From NCBI GenBank assembly GCA_043101605.1, contig JBICIG010000070.1, positions 1 through 26,852 on the forward strand: DNA of 26,852 bases, written 5' to 3'. The notes under the pieces were generated by a model. It saw only the letters and a list, made by a program, of their open reading frames with translations, searched no databases and had not been told where the DNA came from. Below are positions 15,884 to 23,118 of this stretch, piece after piece (position 1 is the first letter of the stretch; each line of letters starts with the position of its first letter). This DNA comes from JBICIG01 sp043101605. Its GTDB lineage: Bacteria; Planctomycetota; Phycisphaerae; Phycisphaerales; UBA1924. The translations under genes and the position numbers were made by a program.

Positions 15884-18082
15884 ATGCTCAAGTTCCTCCG
15901 CAAGTACAACAAGATCCTGCTCGTCGTCGGCGGGTCGTTCCTGATGGTCTCCTTCATGGCGCCTCAGGCGATCCAGAACCTCGGGAACAACCCCGAGACG
16001 CGCACGGTCGCGACCATGGGCGACGCCACCGTCTCCGCCAAGGAGATGGAACTCGCCAACCGCCAGCGCACCGCCGTCCAGACCTTCTACGCCGCCCTCA
16101 AGATCGACCGCGCCCCCGCGCCGATCCCCGAGCAACTCCGCTCGCTCTTTCCCAACGGCATCTACGACGCCCTCCTCCAGCAGGCCAACCCCACGCTCTA
16201 CAACCTCCTGCCCGCCCTCACGGGCGTCGACCAGGACCACTGGTTCCTCCTCGCCCACGCCGCCAAGGAAGCCGGCTATGTCGGCGAGGACCTCGACGGC
16301 GCCACCTGGGGCGAGTCGCTTCTGCCCTCGCTCCTCTCCATCGAGCAGCAGTACCAGCAATACCTCCGCCAGTTCGGCATCACCGACACCCCGATGCCCG
16401 ACGCCAACGCCATCCGCGACCTGGCGATCCAGCGCGTCGAGCAGGCCCGCCTCCTCGCCGCCCGCGAAGCCAGGCTCCCCGCCGACGACCTCGACCGCGC
16501 CCTGGCCACCGCCCGCGGCATCCAGCGTATGTGGGACGACTACCTCGGGCTCAACCGCGTCTCTGATCGCGATGTCGTCCGCACCGCCGCTGACCGGCTC
16601 GAGGTCGTCTCGGGCGACTACATCCTCATCCCCTCGGACCTAGGCGAGGCCCGCGGCGCCGCCTCCATGGACGACCTCCGCGCCTTCTTCGAGGAGCACC
16701 GCTCCAAGCTCCCCTCCGAGGATCCGCTCGGCGTCGGCTATGTCCTCCCCCCCCGCGTCAAGCTCGAGTTCCTGACCATCAACCGGGCCGCGATCGAGGA
16801 ATACATCAAAATCGCCGACCCCGATGTCCGCACCGAGTTCCGCCTCAACCGCGACAAGTACCCCGCCGACGAGCAGCAGGCGTTCGAGATCATCCGGACC
16901 AACCTCAAGCGCCAGCGTGTGACCGCGGCGATGCAGAGCGCCGACGAGGTCATCCGCGAAGCCGTGAACACCGAAGTCTTCTCCCTCGCCCGCGACGGCG
17001 GCTACCGCGTCCTGCCCGCCGACTGGTCCCCGCCCCGCATGGAGGAGCTCCGCAGCCGCGTCTGGCGCGAGCTCGACCGCGAGTTCGGCCGCGGCCCCAA
17101 CCCCGATCCCAACGCCACGCCCTTCCCCGCGCCGGAAGTCACCGTCCTCGACAACGCGTGGCAGACGCGCTCCATGCTCGCCGCCCTCGGGCTGGGCAAT
17201 GTCCGCGTCGGCGTCAACACCGTCCCATTCCACGACCTCGTCTTCTCCGTCCGCGCGATCGCCGGCAGCAACACGCTCCGCCTCCAGGTCGGCATCCCCG
17301 CGATCGACCTGCCCGTCCGCGGCACCTTCGGCGATGTCTCCTACTTCACCATTCTCGACGCACGCGTCCAGTCACCCGCCGACACCTTCGAGGAAGTCCG
17401 CGACCGCGTCGCCCGCGACTACGCCGAGCTCGCAGGCTACCGCTCGCTGACCGAGCGTCTCGACGAACTCCGCGCCACCGCCGTCACCGGCGGGCTCGAC
17501 GCCGTCACCAACCTCTTCCCCGAGACCGCGACCGTCTCCGACGAAGCCCCCGTCCGTCCGATCCGCGGCTCGTTCAGCGCCAACCGCTCCGCCGCCGGGC
17601 TCGGCGTCAACGAGGGCGAGCCCGACAACCTCGAACTCCGCCGCACCGCGGGCGCAGACGAGCGTTTGCCCGATGCGATCTTCGCGGCCGCAAAGGGGAT
17701 CGACCCCACCGCCGACCCCGAAACGATCCCGCTCGAAGAACGCGCATTCGCCGTCGCCCTGCCGACCGCCCGCTCGGTGCTCGTCGGCGTGATCAACCGC
17801 GATGCCCCGCTCACGCTCGAGCAGTACCGCCTCACCGCGCGCTACCTCGCCCAGCAGGTCCGGGTCAACGAACTCATCGAGGCCTCGCCGGGCGACCCCG
17901 CCACCCGCAACATCATCGATGTGCTCTTTGCGGTCTACGGCAAGGAAGCGCTCGTCGATCGCTACGAGTACGAGGCTCGCGACGACGACGAGACCGATCA
18001 GCCCGCTCCCGCGGCCCCGGCCCGCGATGAAGCCGGCACCAGCGACCAATCGGGTGCGGGCGACGACACCACCGGCGGCTGA
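15884..18082 (+). CDS. Membrane-anchored periplasmic PpiD/SurA-like protein
   Basis: This 732-residue protein has a short basic N-terminus (MLKFLRKYNK), one transmembrane helix at about residues 11-32, then a very large extracytoplasmic part. That topology and the following TMGDATVSAKEMELANRQR segment (helix-rich, as in SurA_N domains) match PpiD-type chaperones, which help newly exported proteins fold at the inner membrane. I find no convincing parvulin catalytic motif in the middle region, so isomerase activity should not be assumed. The C-terminal 35 residues are an acidic, Pro/Ala-rich, probably disordered tail (ARDDDETDQPAPAAPARDEA). GGGAGG lies 8 bases before the ATG. The gene follows rpsD after 109 bases and converges with the MATE gene (40-base gap). 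Confidence 0.72.
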   Translation: MLKFLRKYNKILLVVGGSFLMVSFMAPQAIQNLGNNPETRTVATMGDATVSAKEMELANRQRTAVQTFYAALKIDRAPAPIPEQLRSLFPNGIYDALLQQANPTLYNLLPALTGVDQDHWFLLAHAAKEAGYVGEDLDGATWGESLLPSLLSIEQQYQQYLRQFGITDTPMPDANAIRDLAIQRVEQARLLAAREARLPADDLDRALATARGIQRMWDDYLGLNRVSDRDVVRTAADRLEVVSGDYILIPSDLGEARGAASMDDLRAFFEEHRSKLPSEDPLGVGYVLPPRVKLEFLTINRAAIEEYIKIADPDVRTEFRLNRDKYPADEQQAFEIIRTNLKRQRVTAAMQSADEVIREAVNTEVFSLARDGGYRVLPADWSPPRMEELRSRVWRELDREFGRGPNPDPNATPFPAPEVTVLDNAWQTRSMLAALGLGNVRVGVNTVPFHDLVFSVRAIAGSNTLRLQVGIPAIDLPVRGTFGDVSYFTILDARVQSPADTFEEVRDRVARDYAELAGYRSLTERLDELRATAVTGGLDAVTNLFPETATVSDEAPVRPIRGSFSANRSAAGLGVNEGEPDNLELRRTAGADERLPDAIFAAAKGIDPTADPETIPLEERAFAVALPTARSVLVGVINRDAPLTLEQYRLTARYLAQQVRVNELIEASPGDPATRNIIDVLFAVYGKEALVDRYEYEARDDDETDQPAPAAPARDEAGTSDQSGAGDDTTGG

Positions 18083-18122
18083 TCACACCCGACCAAGCCC
18101 GCGCCACACCACATCGCCCGGC

Positions 18123-19757
18123 TCAGACCTTCTTGGTCGCCCACGCCCCTTGCGCGAACCGGACGGTGTACGCCGCCCCGCGGATGACCAGTTCGATGCA
18201 CATCGCCAGCCACAGCGCCGCCAGGCTCGGCTCAAACCCGAAGGGGTTGGCGATCGAGTGCCCGTTCCCCAGCGGGATTGCCACGCCGCACAACGCGTAC
18301 ACCAGCGGCAGGCGGACGGCGTAGGTCAGCGTCCAGGTCAGCACCATCGCCGCACGCACATCGCCCGCGCCGCGGATCGCCGATCGGAAGACGATCGCCA
18401 GCGCAAAGGGGATCTGCACCGCGCCGCAGATCATGACCAGCCGCGGGGCGTTCTCCAGGTGGACCTCCTGCGAGCTGAGCGTGCCGACGATCGCGCGCGG
18501 GAAGAGAAGAAAAAGCACCCCGAGCGTCCCCATGAACGCCGCCGCGATAAACGCGCACCGCAGCACCGCGGTCCGCGCCAGCGCCACGCTCCCCGCCCCG
18601 AGGTACTGCCCCACCAGCGTCGCCGCGGCCGTGCCCATCGCGAACCCGGGGAGAAAGCTGAACGCCTCCACCCGGATCGCGATGATGTGCGAACCCAGCG
18701 CCCCGCTCCCGATCAGCCCGACCAGCAGCAGCACGAACGCGTTCCCGAACCACAGCCCGAAGGTCTCGAGGTAGTTCGGGAGCGCTTGCCGAACCAGCCG
18801 CCGGATCGTGTGCCAGTGCGGGCGCAACCGTCGACGGATCAGCCGCACGCCCGTCTTCCCGCGGATCATGATCGCCAGCATCAGGATCGCCCCGACCGCG
18901 TGCGCCGCGACCGTCCCGATCGCGATCCCCTGCACGCCCAGGTCGAACCCGAACGGATTGGCGACGATCACCCGTGACACCGGCTCCCCGTCCACCAGCC
19001 TCGTCCGCGACAGGTCCGTCCCCACCAGCGCGAAGCTCACCACGATGTTGACGACATTGACGACCGTCATCACCAGCAGCGGGCGCAGCGAATCACCCGC
19101 CCCGCGCGCGCACGCGATGAGCCCGAACATCACGCCCATCATCGGCACGCCCAGCGCCACGATGCTCATGTACGACTCGAACGCCGCCGTCGCGCCCTCG
19201 GTCATGTTCAGCGCCGACGCGATGTACCCAGAGCCAAGGATGATCAGGATCGCCACGATCGACCCCGCGACGAGCTGGAGCAGGATCGTCTGACCCACGA
19301 CCGCGTTGGCGACCGCCGTCCTCCCCCGCCCCACCGCCCGTGACACGATCGCCGTCGAACCCACCCCGATCGCCATCGCCGTCAGCCCGATGAACCAGTT
19401 GATGTACGACGCCCCGCCGATCGCGTCGGTCTCGTCGGCCCCGAGCTGCGCCGCGAGCACCGTGTCGGTCAGCCCCACCATGGAGTTCAGCAGCGACTCG
19501 ATGAAGATCGGCCACGCCAGCACCCAGATCGCCCGGTTCAGCGTCAGCCCCCGGAGCCGACCGCTCCGCAGCCGACCATGTTCGTCGAGCCCCGGCGCCG
19601 CCCGACCCTTCGCCGGCGGGAAACCCCGGTACCCCGACGAGCGCGGCTCGGGCGCATCGGGATCCACGCCCGCGTAACACGCCTCGCGGCCGGTTCCGCC
19701 GGGCGCGTTCCCGCGCGGCTCGACCGTCTCGTCACCCCTCTGCCCGTCCGAATCCAT
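18123..19757 (-). CDS. MATE family multidrug/metabolite efflux transporter
   Basis: This 544-residue inner-membrane antiporter is expected to expel cationic compounds in exchange for Na+ or H+. About twelve hydrophobic helices begin near residue 75. The MATE hallmark regions are visible: LAWPIFIESLLNSMVGLTDTVLAAQLG at the first helix, ACARGAGDSLRPLL in the first half, and the repeat-related FRSAIRGAGDVRAAM in the second half. The first ~70 residues are hydrophilic, Gly/Pro/Arg-rich and unusual for the family, but the start at 19757 is supported by GGAGGAG 5 bases upstream. The gene follows the B12-GTPase gene by 57 bases on the same strand and may share its transcript. The substrate cannot be read from sequence. 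Confidence 0.93.
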   Translation of the reverse strand: MDSDGQRGDETVEPRGNAPGGTGREACYAGVDPDAPEPRSSGYRGFPPAKGRAAPGLDEHGRLRSGRLRGLTLNRAIWVLAWPIFIESLLNSMVGLTDTVLAAQLGADETDAIGGASYINWFIGLTAMAIGVGSTAIVSRAVGRGRTAVANAVVGQTILLQLVAGSIVAILIILGSGYIASALNMTEGATAAFESYMSIVALGVPMMGVMFGLIACARGAGDSLRPLLVMTVVNVVNIVVSFALVGTDLSRTRLVDGEPVSRVIVANPFGFDLGVQGIAIGTVAAHAVGAILMLAIMIRGKTGVRLIRRRLRPHWHTIRRLVRQALPNYLETFGLWFGNAFVLLLVGLIGSGALGSHIIAIRVEAFSFLPGFAMGTAAATLVGQYLGAGSVALARTAVLRCAFIAAAFMGTLGVLFLLFPRAIVGTLSSQEVHLENAPRLVMICGAVQIPFALAIVFRSAIRGAGDVRAAMVLTWTLTYAVRLPLVYALCGVAIPLGNGHSIANPFGFEPSLAALWLAMCIELVIRGAAYTVRFAQGAWATKKV

Positions 19758-19814
19758 CCAGACTCCTCCACCCGCGTCGGGGTTCGAAGCCCGGCCGGGA
19801 ACGGACGCAGCCGA

Positions 19815-20981
19815 TCAGCCGTCACCCAGCAGCAGGTCGAGCAGCTCCGGCACGCCCTGCCCGTGCGTCGCGATCGTCTCCCGCACCGGGCGCTTGCCCG
19901 CGACATCCCGCAGATCACGCACCAGTTCGTGCTCGCCCGGGTGGTCCGCCTTGTTGCACACGAACACATCGGCGATCTCGAGGATCCCGGCCTTGTCCAT
20001 CTGCACCGCGTCGCCCATGCCCGGCGTCAGCACCACGATCGTCCGGTCCACATGATCGCGGATCCGCGTCTCGTTCTGCCCCGCCCCCACGGTCTCGACA
20101 AACAGCGTGTCGAACGCGTCGTTCCCCTCGCACGCCCCGCCGATCAACTCGATCACCTCGCCCAGCCCGTGGTAGTCCTCTCCCCGGATCGCCAGGCTCC
20201 GGTAGAAGACGCTCTCCTGCAGGTTGTTGAAGTCGACCCGCAGCCGGTCGCCCAGCAGCGCGCCGTTGGTAATCGGGCTCTTGGGGTCGAACGCCACCAC
20301 CGCGACGCGCCCGAGATCCCCGCCGGCACCCTGCGAGCGCCGCGTGAACTCCGCCGCCAGCTGCGCCACCAGCGTGCTCTTGCCCGCCCCGGGGCTCCCG
20401 GTGAACCCGATGACCCGCTTGGGCCGACGGCGCTTCGCGCCCGCCCTCACCTCCAGCCCGTCGTGGATCCGCGAGATGTCCCGCGCCAGCTGCGCCACCG
20501 GGTGCTTCGTCTCGACCTCGGGCGTGTAAGGCTTCACCTCGCCCCGCACCGCCTGCACGATCTCCAGCAGCCCCGTCCCGGTCGTGAAGCACGCGGCGAT
20601 CCCCGCCTCCTTCAACGCCGGCAGGTCCTCCTGCGGCAGGATCCCACCCATGTGCACCGGGAGGTCCGGCCGACCGACCGCCTTCAGCTCGGCGATCAAC
20701 TTCGGCCCCAGCACCATGTGCGAGTTGGACATCATGCTCGCGGCGATGACATCGCAATCCTCGTCGCGGGCCGAGATCGCCAGCGACCGCGGCGTCTGCC
20801 ACAGCCCCGAATAGATCACATGCACGCCCGAGTCACGCAGCGCCCGCGCGATGACCTTCACCCCGCGGTCGTGCCCGTCCAGACCCATCTTCCCCAGCAG
20901 CACCCGGGGGCGATGCGGCAGGTCCGCGCACCGATCCGTCTTCTCGAACTCGGTCGTCGCCGATTGCAGCGTGTTGCCCAT
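19815..20981 (-). CDS. Fusion of B12-binding mutase domain and MeaB-type chaperone GTPase
   Basis: The 388-residue protein joins two parts. Residues ~24-150 form a cobalamin-binding domain with the base-off motif DxHxxG (D35, H37 as the cobalt ligand, G40), SMMSNSH near 82-88 and MGG at 111-113. Residues ~160-388 form a G3E GTPase like MeaB/ArgK, with P-loop GSPGAGKS at 195-202, ETVGAGQNE from 296 and NKAD at 343-346. MeaB proteins load and protect B12-dependent acyl-CoA mutases. The C-terminal dimerisation arm of free MeaB is missing: the protein ends shortly after the GTPase fold. The same domain order occurs in IcmF, where a mutase domain follows; here that part is a separate gene at 23119-24870. 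The start at 20981 is set by GGAGGAGG upstream; the open frame to 21272 looks non-coding. Confidence 0.92.
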   Translation of the reverse strand: MGNTLQSATTEFEKTDRCADLPHRPRVLLGKMGLDGHDRGVKVIARALRDSGVHVIYSGLWQTPRSLAISARDEDCDVIAASMMSNSHMVLGPKLIAELKAVGRPDLPVHMGGILPQEDLPALKEAGIAACFTTGTGLLEIVQAVRGEVKPYTPEVETKHPVAQLARDISRIHDGLEVRAGAKRRRPKRVIGFTGSPGAGKSTLVAQLAAEFTRRSQGAGGDLGRVAVVAFDPKSPITNGALLGDRLRVDFNNLQESVFYRSLAIRGEDYHGLGEVIELIGGACEGNDAFDTLFVETVGAGQNETRIRDHVDRTIVVLTPGMGDAVQMDKAGILEIADVFVCNKADHPGEHELVRDLRDVAGKRPVRETIATHGQGVPELLDLLLGDG

Positions 20982-21121
20982 GCGCGGCCTCCTCCGTCTG
21001 CCACCCCCGCGGGCGCGATCCCCCGGACCCGGCCACCCCGGCCTCCAGAGCCGCGAGCAACCACGCCGGATCGACACCCGCCGGAGCGTGGAAGGGATGA
21101 TAGGAAGCCGCCCGCGCCATC

Positions 21122-21148
21122 GGCCCGGGAGGCTCGTCCCCCCGGGCC
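21122..21148 (-). terminator. Strong hairpin downstream of the lipoprotein gene
   Basis: On the minus-strand RNA, 11 consecutive pairs form (one is G-U) around the loop ACGAG. On the plus strand the G-U becomes an A-C mismatch, so the structure favours minus-strand transcripts. It begins 24 bases after the lipoprotein stop. There is no U run. The rest of the 20982-21172 gap holds no gene. Confidence 0.5.
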
Positions 21149-21172
21149 GGGCTCGGTTCGACGCGGTTCGCG

Positions 21173-21745
21173 TCAGTTCTTGAGCATCGTCAGCTCGAAG
21201 GTCGTCCCGTCCTCGCCGGCCGGGGGCGTGATCTTGATCTTCGTCGCGCTCACGATCGTCGCATCGACCCACTCGAGCTCCCCATCGGCCGACTCGTCAT
21301 CGGGCATCCCCACGCGGAGCTTCCCGCCCTCGAAGGTCCACTCGCCGTTGAGCGTCTCCATCTCCCCGCCCTCGCCGGGCACCTGGACCATCGCAGACCC
21401 GTCCTCATTGAGCGTCATCTGGATCCCGCCGAGCATCTGCATCATCATCGGCTTCATCATCGCGACCATGCCCGCGGCCATCTCCCGCTCCTCCTCGGGC
21501 ACGTCGGCGAGCTGCTCCTGGATCAACTTGTCGATCTGCGGCTCGATGGTCGATGAGTCAACCTTCCACCCGCCGACGAACTGCGACTTGGAGTACCCGC
21601 TCGAGCTGGACGAGCCCGACTTCGACTCCTTCTTGTCACCCGAGCCATTGCCGCCCGAGTCGTCGCCCTTCTCGCTGCCCCCGCCGCAGGCGACCAGCCC
21701 GCACGCGATCAGAAGGACCAACGAGCCACGGAGAATGCTGTTCAT
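21173..21745 (-). CDS. Small exported lipoprotein of unknown function
   Basis: The 190-residue protein has a lipoprotein signal: MNSILRGS, a hydrophobic core and the lipobox LVAC with the modified Cys at position 20. A 30-residue low-complexity Gly/Ser/Lys/Asp linker follows. The mature domain starts near residue 50 (SKSQFVGGWKVDSSTIEP) and includes a Met-rich helix (MAAGMVAMMKPMMMQML) and a beta part (LNGEWTFEGGKLRVGM...TKIKITPPAGEDGTTFELTML). The pattern resembles small lipocalin-like proteins that carry a 'G.W' start and beta-strand ladder, but I recognise no named family. GGGAG lies 7 bases before the ATG. The gene diverges from the DUF1294 gene with a 90-base gap. Confidence 0.8.
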   Translation of the reverse strand: MNSILRGSLVLLIACGLVACGGGSEKGDDSGGNGSGDKKESKSGSSSSSGYSKSQFVGGWKVDSSTIEPQIDKLIQEQLADVPEEEREMAAGMVAMMKPMMMQMLGGIQMTLNEDGSAMVQVPGEGGEMETLNGEWTFEGGKLRVGMPDDESADGELEWVDATIVSATKIKITPPAGEDGTTFELTMLKN

Positions 21746-21835
21746 TCGAATGCTCCCTTTGAAGTAATCTCCCGCGGGCGGTCCCGCGAGCCGGGGAGTG
21801 TACCCGAACAACCGTCCCGAACCACCCGCACGCCC

Positions 21836-22126
21836 ATGCCCCCCGCCACCCTCATCGCCGTCCTGTCGTGGTACGCCGCCGCCAGCCTCGCCGCCGCGGG
21901 CGCGATCATCCTCGACAAGCGCCGCGCGACCCGCCGTACCCGGCGCATCCCCGAGTCCCGACTCCACCTGCTCGAACTCCTCGGCGGCTGGCCCGGCTCC
22001 TACGCCGCCCGCCACCTCGTCCGCCACAAGACACGCAAGCTCCGCTACCGCCTCACGCTCTGGAGCATCACCGCCCTCCACCTCGCCGCATGGGGTGTGT
22101 GGTGGTTCCTCACGCAACGAGATTGA
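21836..22126 (+). CDS. DUF1294 family small membrane protein
   Basis: This 96-residue integral membrane protein has a hydrophobic helix at about 5-26 and another at about 74-92. Between them lies the DUF1294 signature RIPESRLHLLELLGGWPGSY followed by RHKTRK (about 37-68). Family members are short inner-membrane proteins of unknown function, often fused to a cold-shock domain; this one has no such fusion. No clear ribosome binding site precedes the ATG, so the start could shift slightly, but the first helix begins at once and fits. Overlapping frames here are shadows. Confidence 0.88.
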   Translation: MPPATLIAVLSWYAAASLAAAGAIILDKRRATRRTRRIPESRLHLLELLGGWPGSYAARHLVRHKTRKLRYRLTLWSITALHLAAWGVWWFLTQRD

Positions 22127-22186
22127 CCGCGGTTCGCCCTCCGCCCCATCCGGTACGCTCAGCCGAGCCTACTTGAGGAGCCACCG

Positions 22187-22687
22187 ATGACCCTCGCCCG
22201 CCCGCGTTCCGTCCTCGTCCCGGCCCTGGTCGCTCTCCTTGTCGGCGGCGTCGCTCCCGGCTGCGAGGACGAAGGCCCCGCCGTCGACCCCGCGACCATC
22301 TCCACCGACCCGCCCGCCAACGCCGCGATGCTCCCGCGCGAGATCACCCCCGCCGGCGTCATCAGCATGACCCGCATGGGCAGCGACTTCACCCACCACT
22401 GGGTCTCCGACCCCGGCTGGGACGGCGAGGTCATCAAAACCAGGAAGTCCGGCGGCATCCTCACCTTCAGCGTCAAGATGCACGCAGCCACCGCCGTCGG
22501 CGGGGAGTTCTGGGTCATCTGCCAGGCCCCCCTCGCCGACGACACCGCCCGCTCGGTCGCCGAGGGAGGCCTCGCCCGCTTCAAGGGCCGCATCACGCAG
22601 GTCGAATTCACAAAGGACCCGACGCTCTCGGGCGACAAGATCCACCTCGATCATGTCAAGGTGACACGCTTCAACAAGCCGGGCTGA
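22187..22687 (+). CDS. Small exported protein, probable lipoprotein, unknown function
   Basis: The 166-residue protein has an N-terminal export signal (MTLARPRSVLVPALVALLVGG) and a possible but non-ideal lipobox APGC with Cys26. The mature part has an acidic linker (about 27-50) and a single small domain with beta-rich segments (GGILTFSVKMHAA, VGGEFWVICQAPL, RFKGRITQVEF, KIHLDHVKVTRF). No family was recognised. GAGGAG lies about 7 bases before the ATG. The gene is 60 bases downstream of the DUF1294 gene on the same strand and converges with the hibernation-factor gene (8-base gap). Confidence 0.78.
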   Translation: MTLARPRSVLVPALVALLVGGVAPGCEDEGPAVDPATISTDPPANAAMLPREITPAGVISMTRMGSDFTHHWVSDPGWDGEVIKTRKSGGILTFSVKMHAATAVGGEFWVICQAPLADDTARSVAEGGLARFKGRITQVEFTKDPTLSGDKIHLDHVKVTRFNKPG

Positions 22688-22695
22688 CCGCCCGC

Positions 22696-22998
22696 TTACC
22701 CGCGCTCGAGACGATTGGCGACGGCCCTCTTGAGCTTCCCCGCCGCCTGGCTGATGACCGAGTACAGATCGTCCCCGTCGTGGTCGATCGCGATCGGGTC
22801 CATGCCCGCCGGGCGTGCTTCGAGCATGCAGTGCTTGTCGTTGGGCCCGCCCTTGACGCCGTTGAGGTCACGCACATGCGCTTCGATGCGCGTGATCCGC
22901 TCGCCGAACCGCCCGATGGCGGCGTTCACTTCCTTCTCAAGGTGCTCGGCGATCGCGTCGCTGTGGTCCATGTTCGCAAAGCTGATCTCGATGTGCAT
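22696..22998 (-). CDS. hpf: Ribosome hibernation promoting factor, short HPF/RaiA type
   Basis: This 100-residue cytoplasmic protein of the HPF/YfiA family binds the 30S decoding and mRNA channel and inactivates ribosomes in stasis. It starts MHIEISFANMDHSDAIAEHLEKEV, giving the family's beta-alpha fold. It continues with the second-half pattern KHCMLEARPAG and DLYSVISQAAGKLKRAV, where a basic helix packs on rRNA. It lacks the C-terminal dimerisation domain of long HPF. AAGGAG lies 6 bases before the ATG. It follows the mutase large-subunit gene by 120 bases, with a hairpin in the gap, so it may have its own transcript. Confidence 0.9.
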   Translation of the reverse strand: MHIEISFANMDHSDAIAEHLEKEVNAAIGRFGERITRIEAHVRDLNGVKGGPNDKHCMLEARPAGMDPIAIDHDGDDLYSVISQAAGKLKRAVANRLERG

Positions 22999-23075
22999 CG
23001 CTGGCTCCTTGCTCGATCTTGCGCCGCCGGTGATCGGTCGGCCGCGATGCGTACGAGGGCCCGTGACGCCGGTTC

Positions 23076-23105
23076 GGATCCCCCGCCGGAAAACCGGCGC
23101 GATCC
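23076..23105 (-). terminator. Hairpin downstream of the mutase large-subunit gene
   Basis: A 6-base-pair GC stem (23084-23089 with 23094-23099) closes a 4-base loop. It is extended by GGATC/GATCC arms (23076-23080 and 23101-23105) with a small asymmetric bulge. On the minus strand the loop reads TTTT. There is no trailing U run, so termination efficiency is uncertain. Confidence 0.4.
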
Positions 23106-23118
23106 GCCGACGCCCCGA

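Noticed and set aside
19578..21767. Plus-strand frame of over 700 codons antisense to the B12-GTPase and lipoprotein genes
   Set aside because: It crosses several real minus-strand genes and intergenic gaps with no ribosome binding site, and its composition is Arg/Pro/His-rich.
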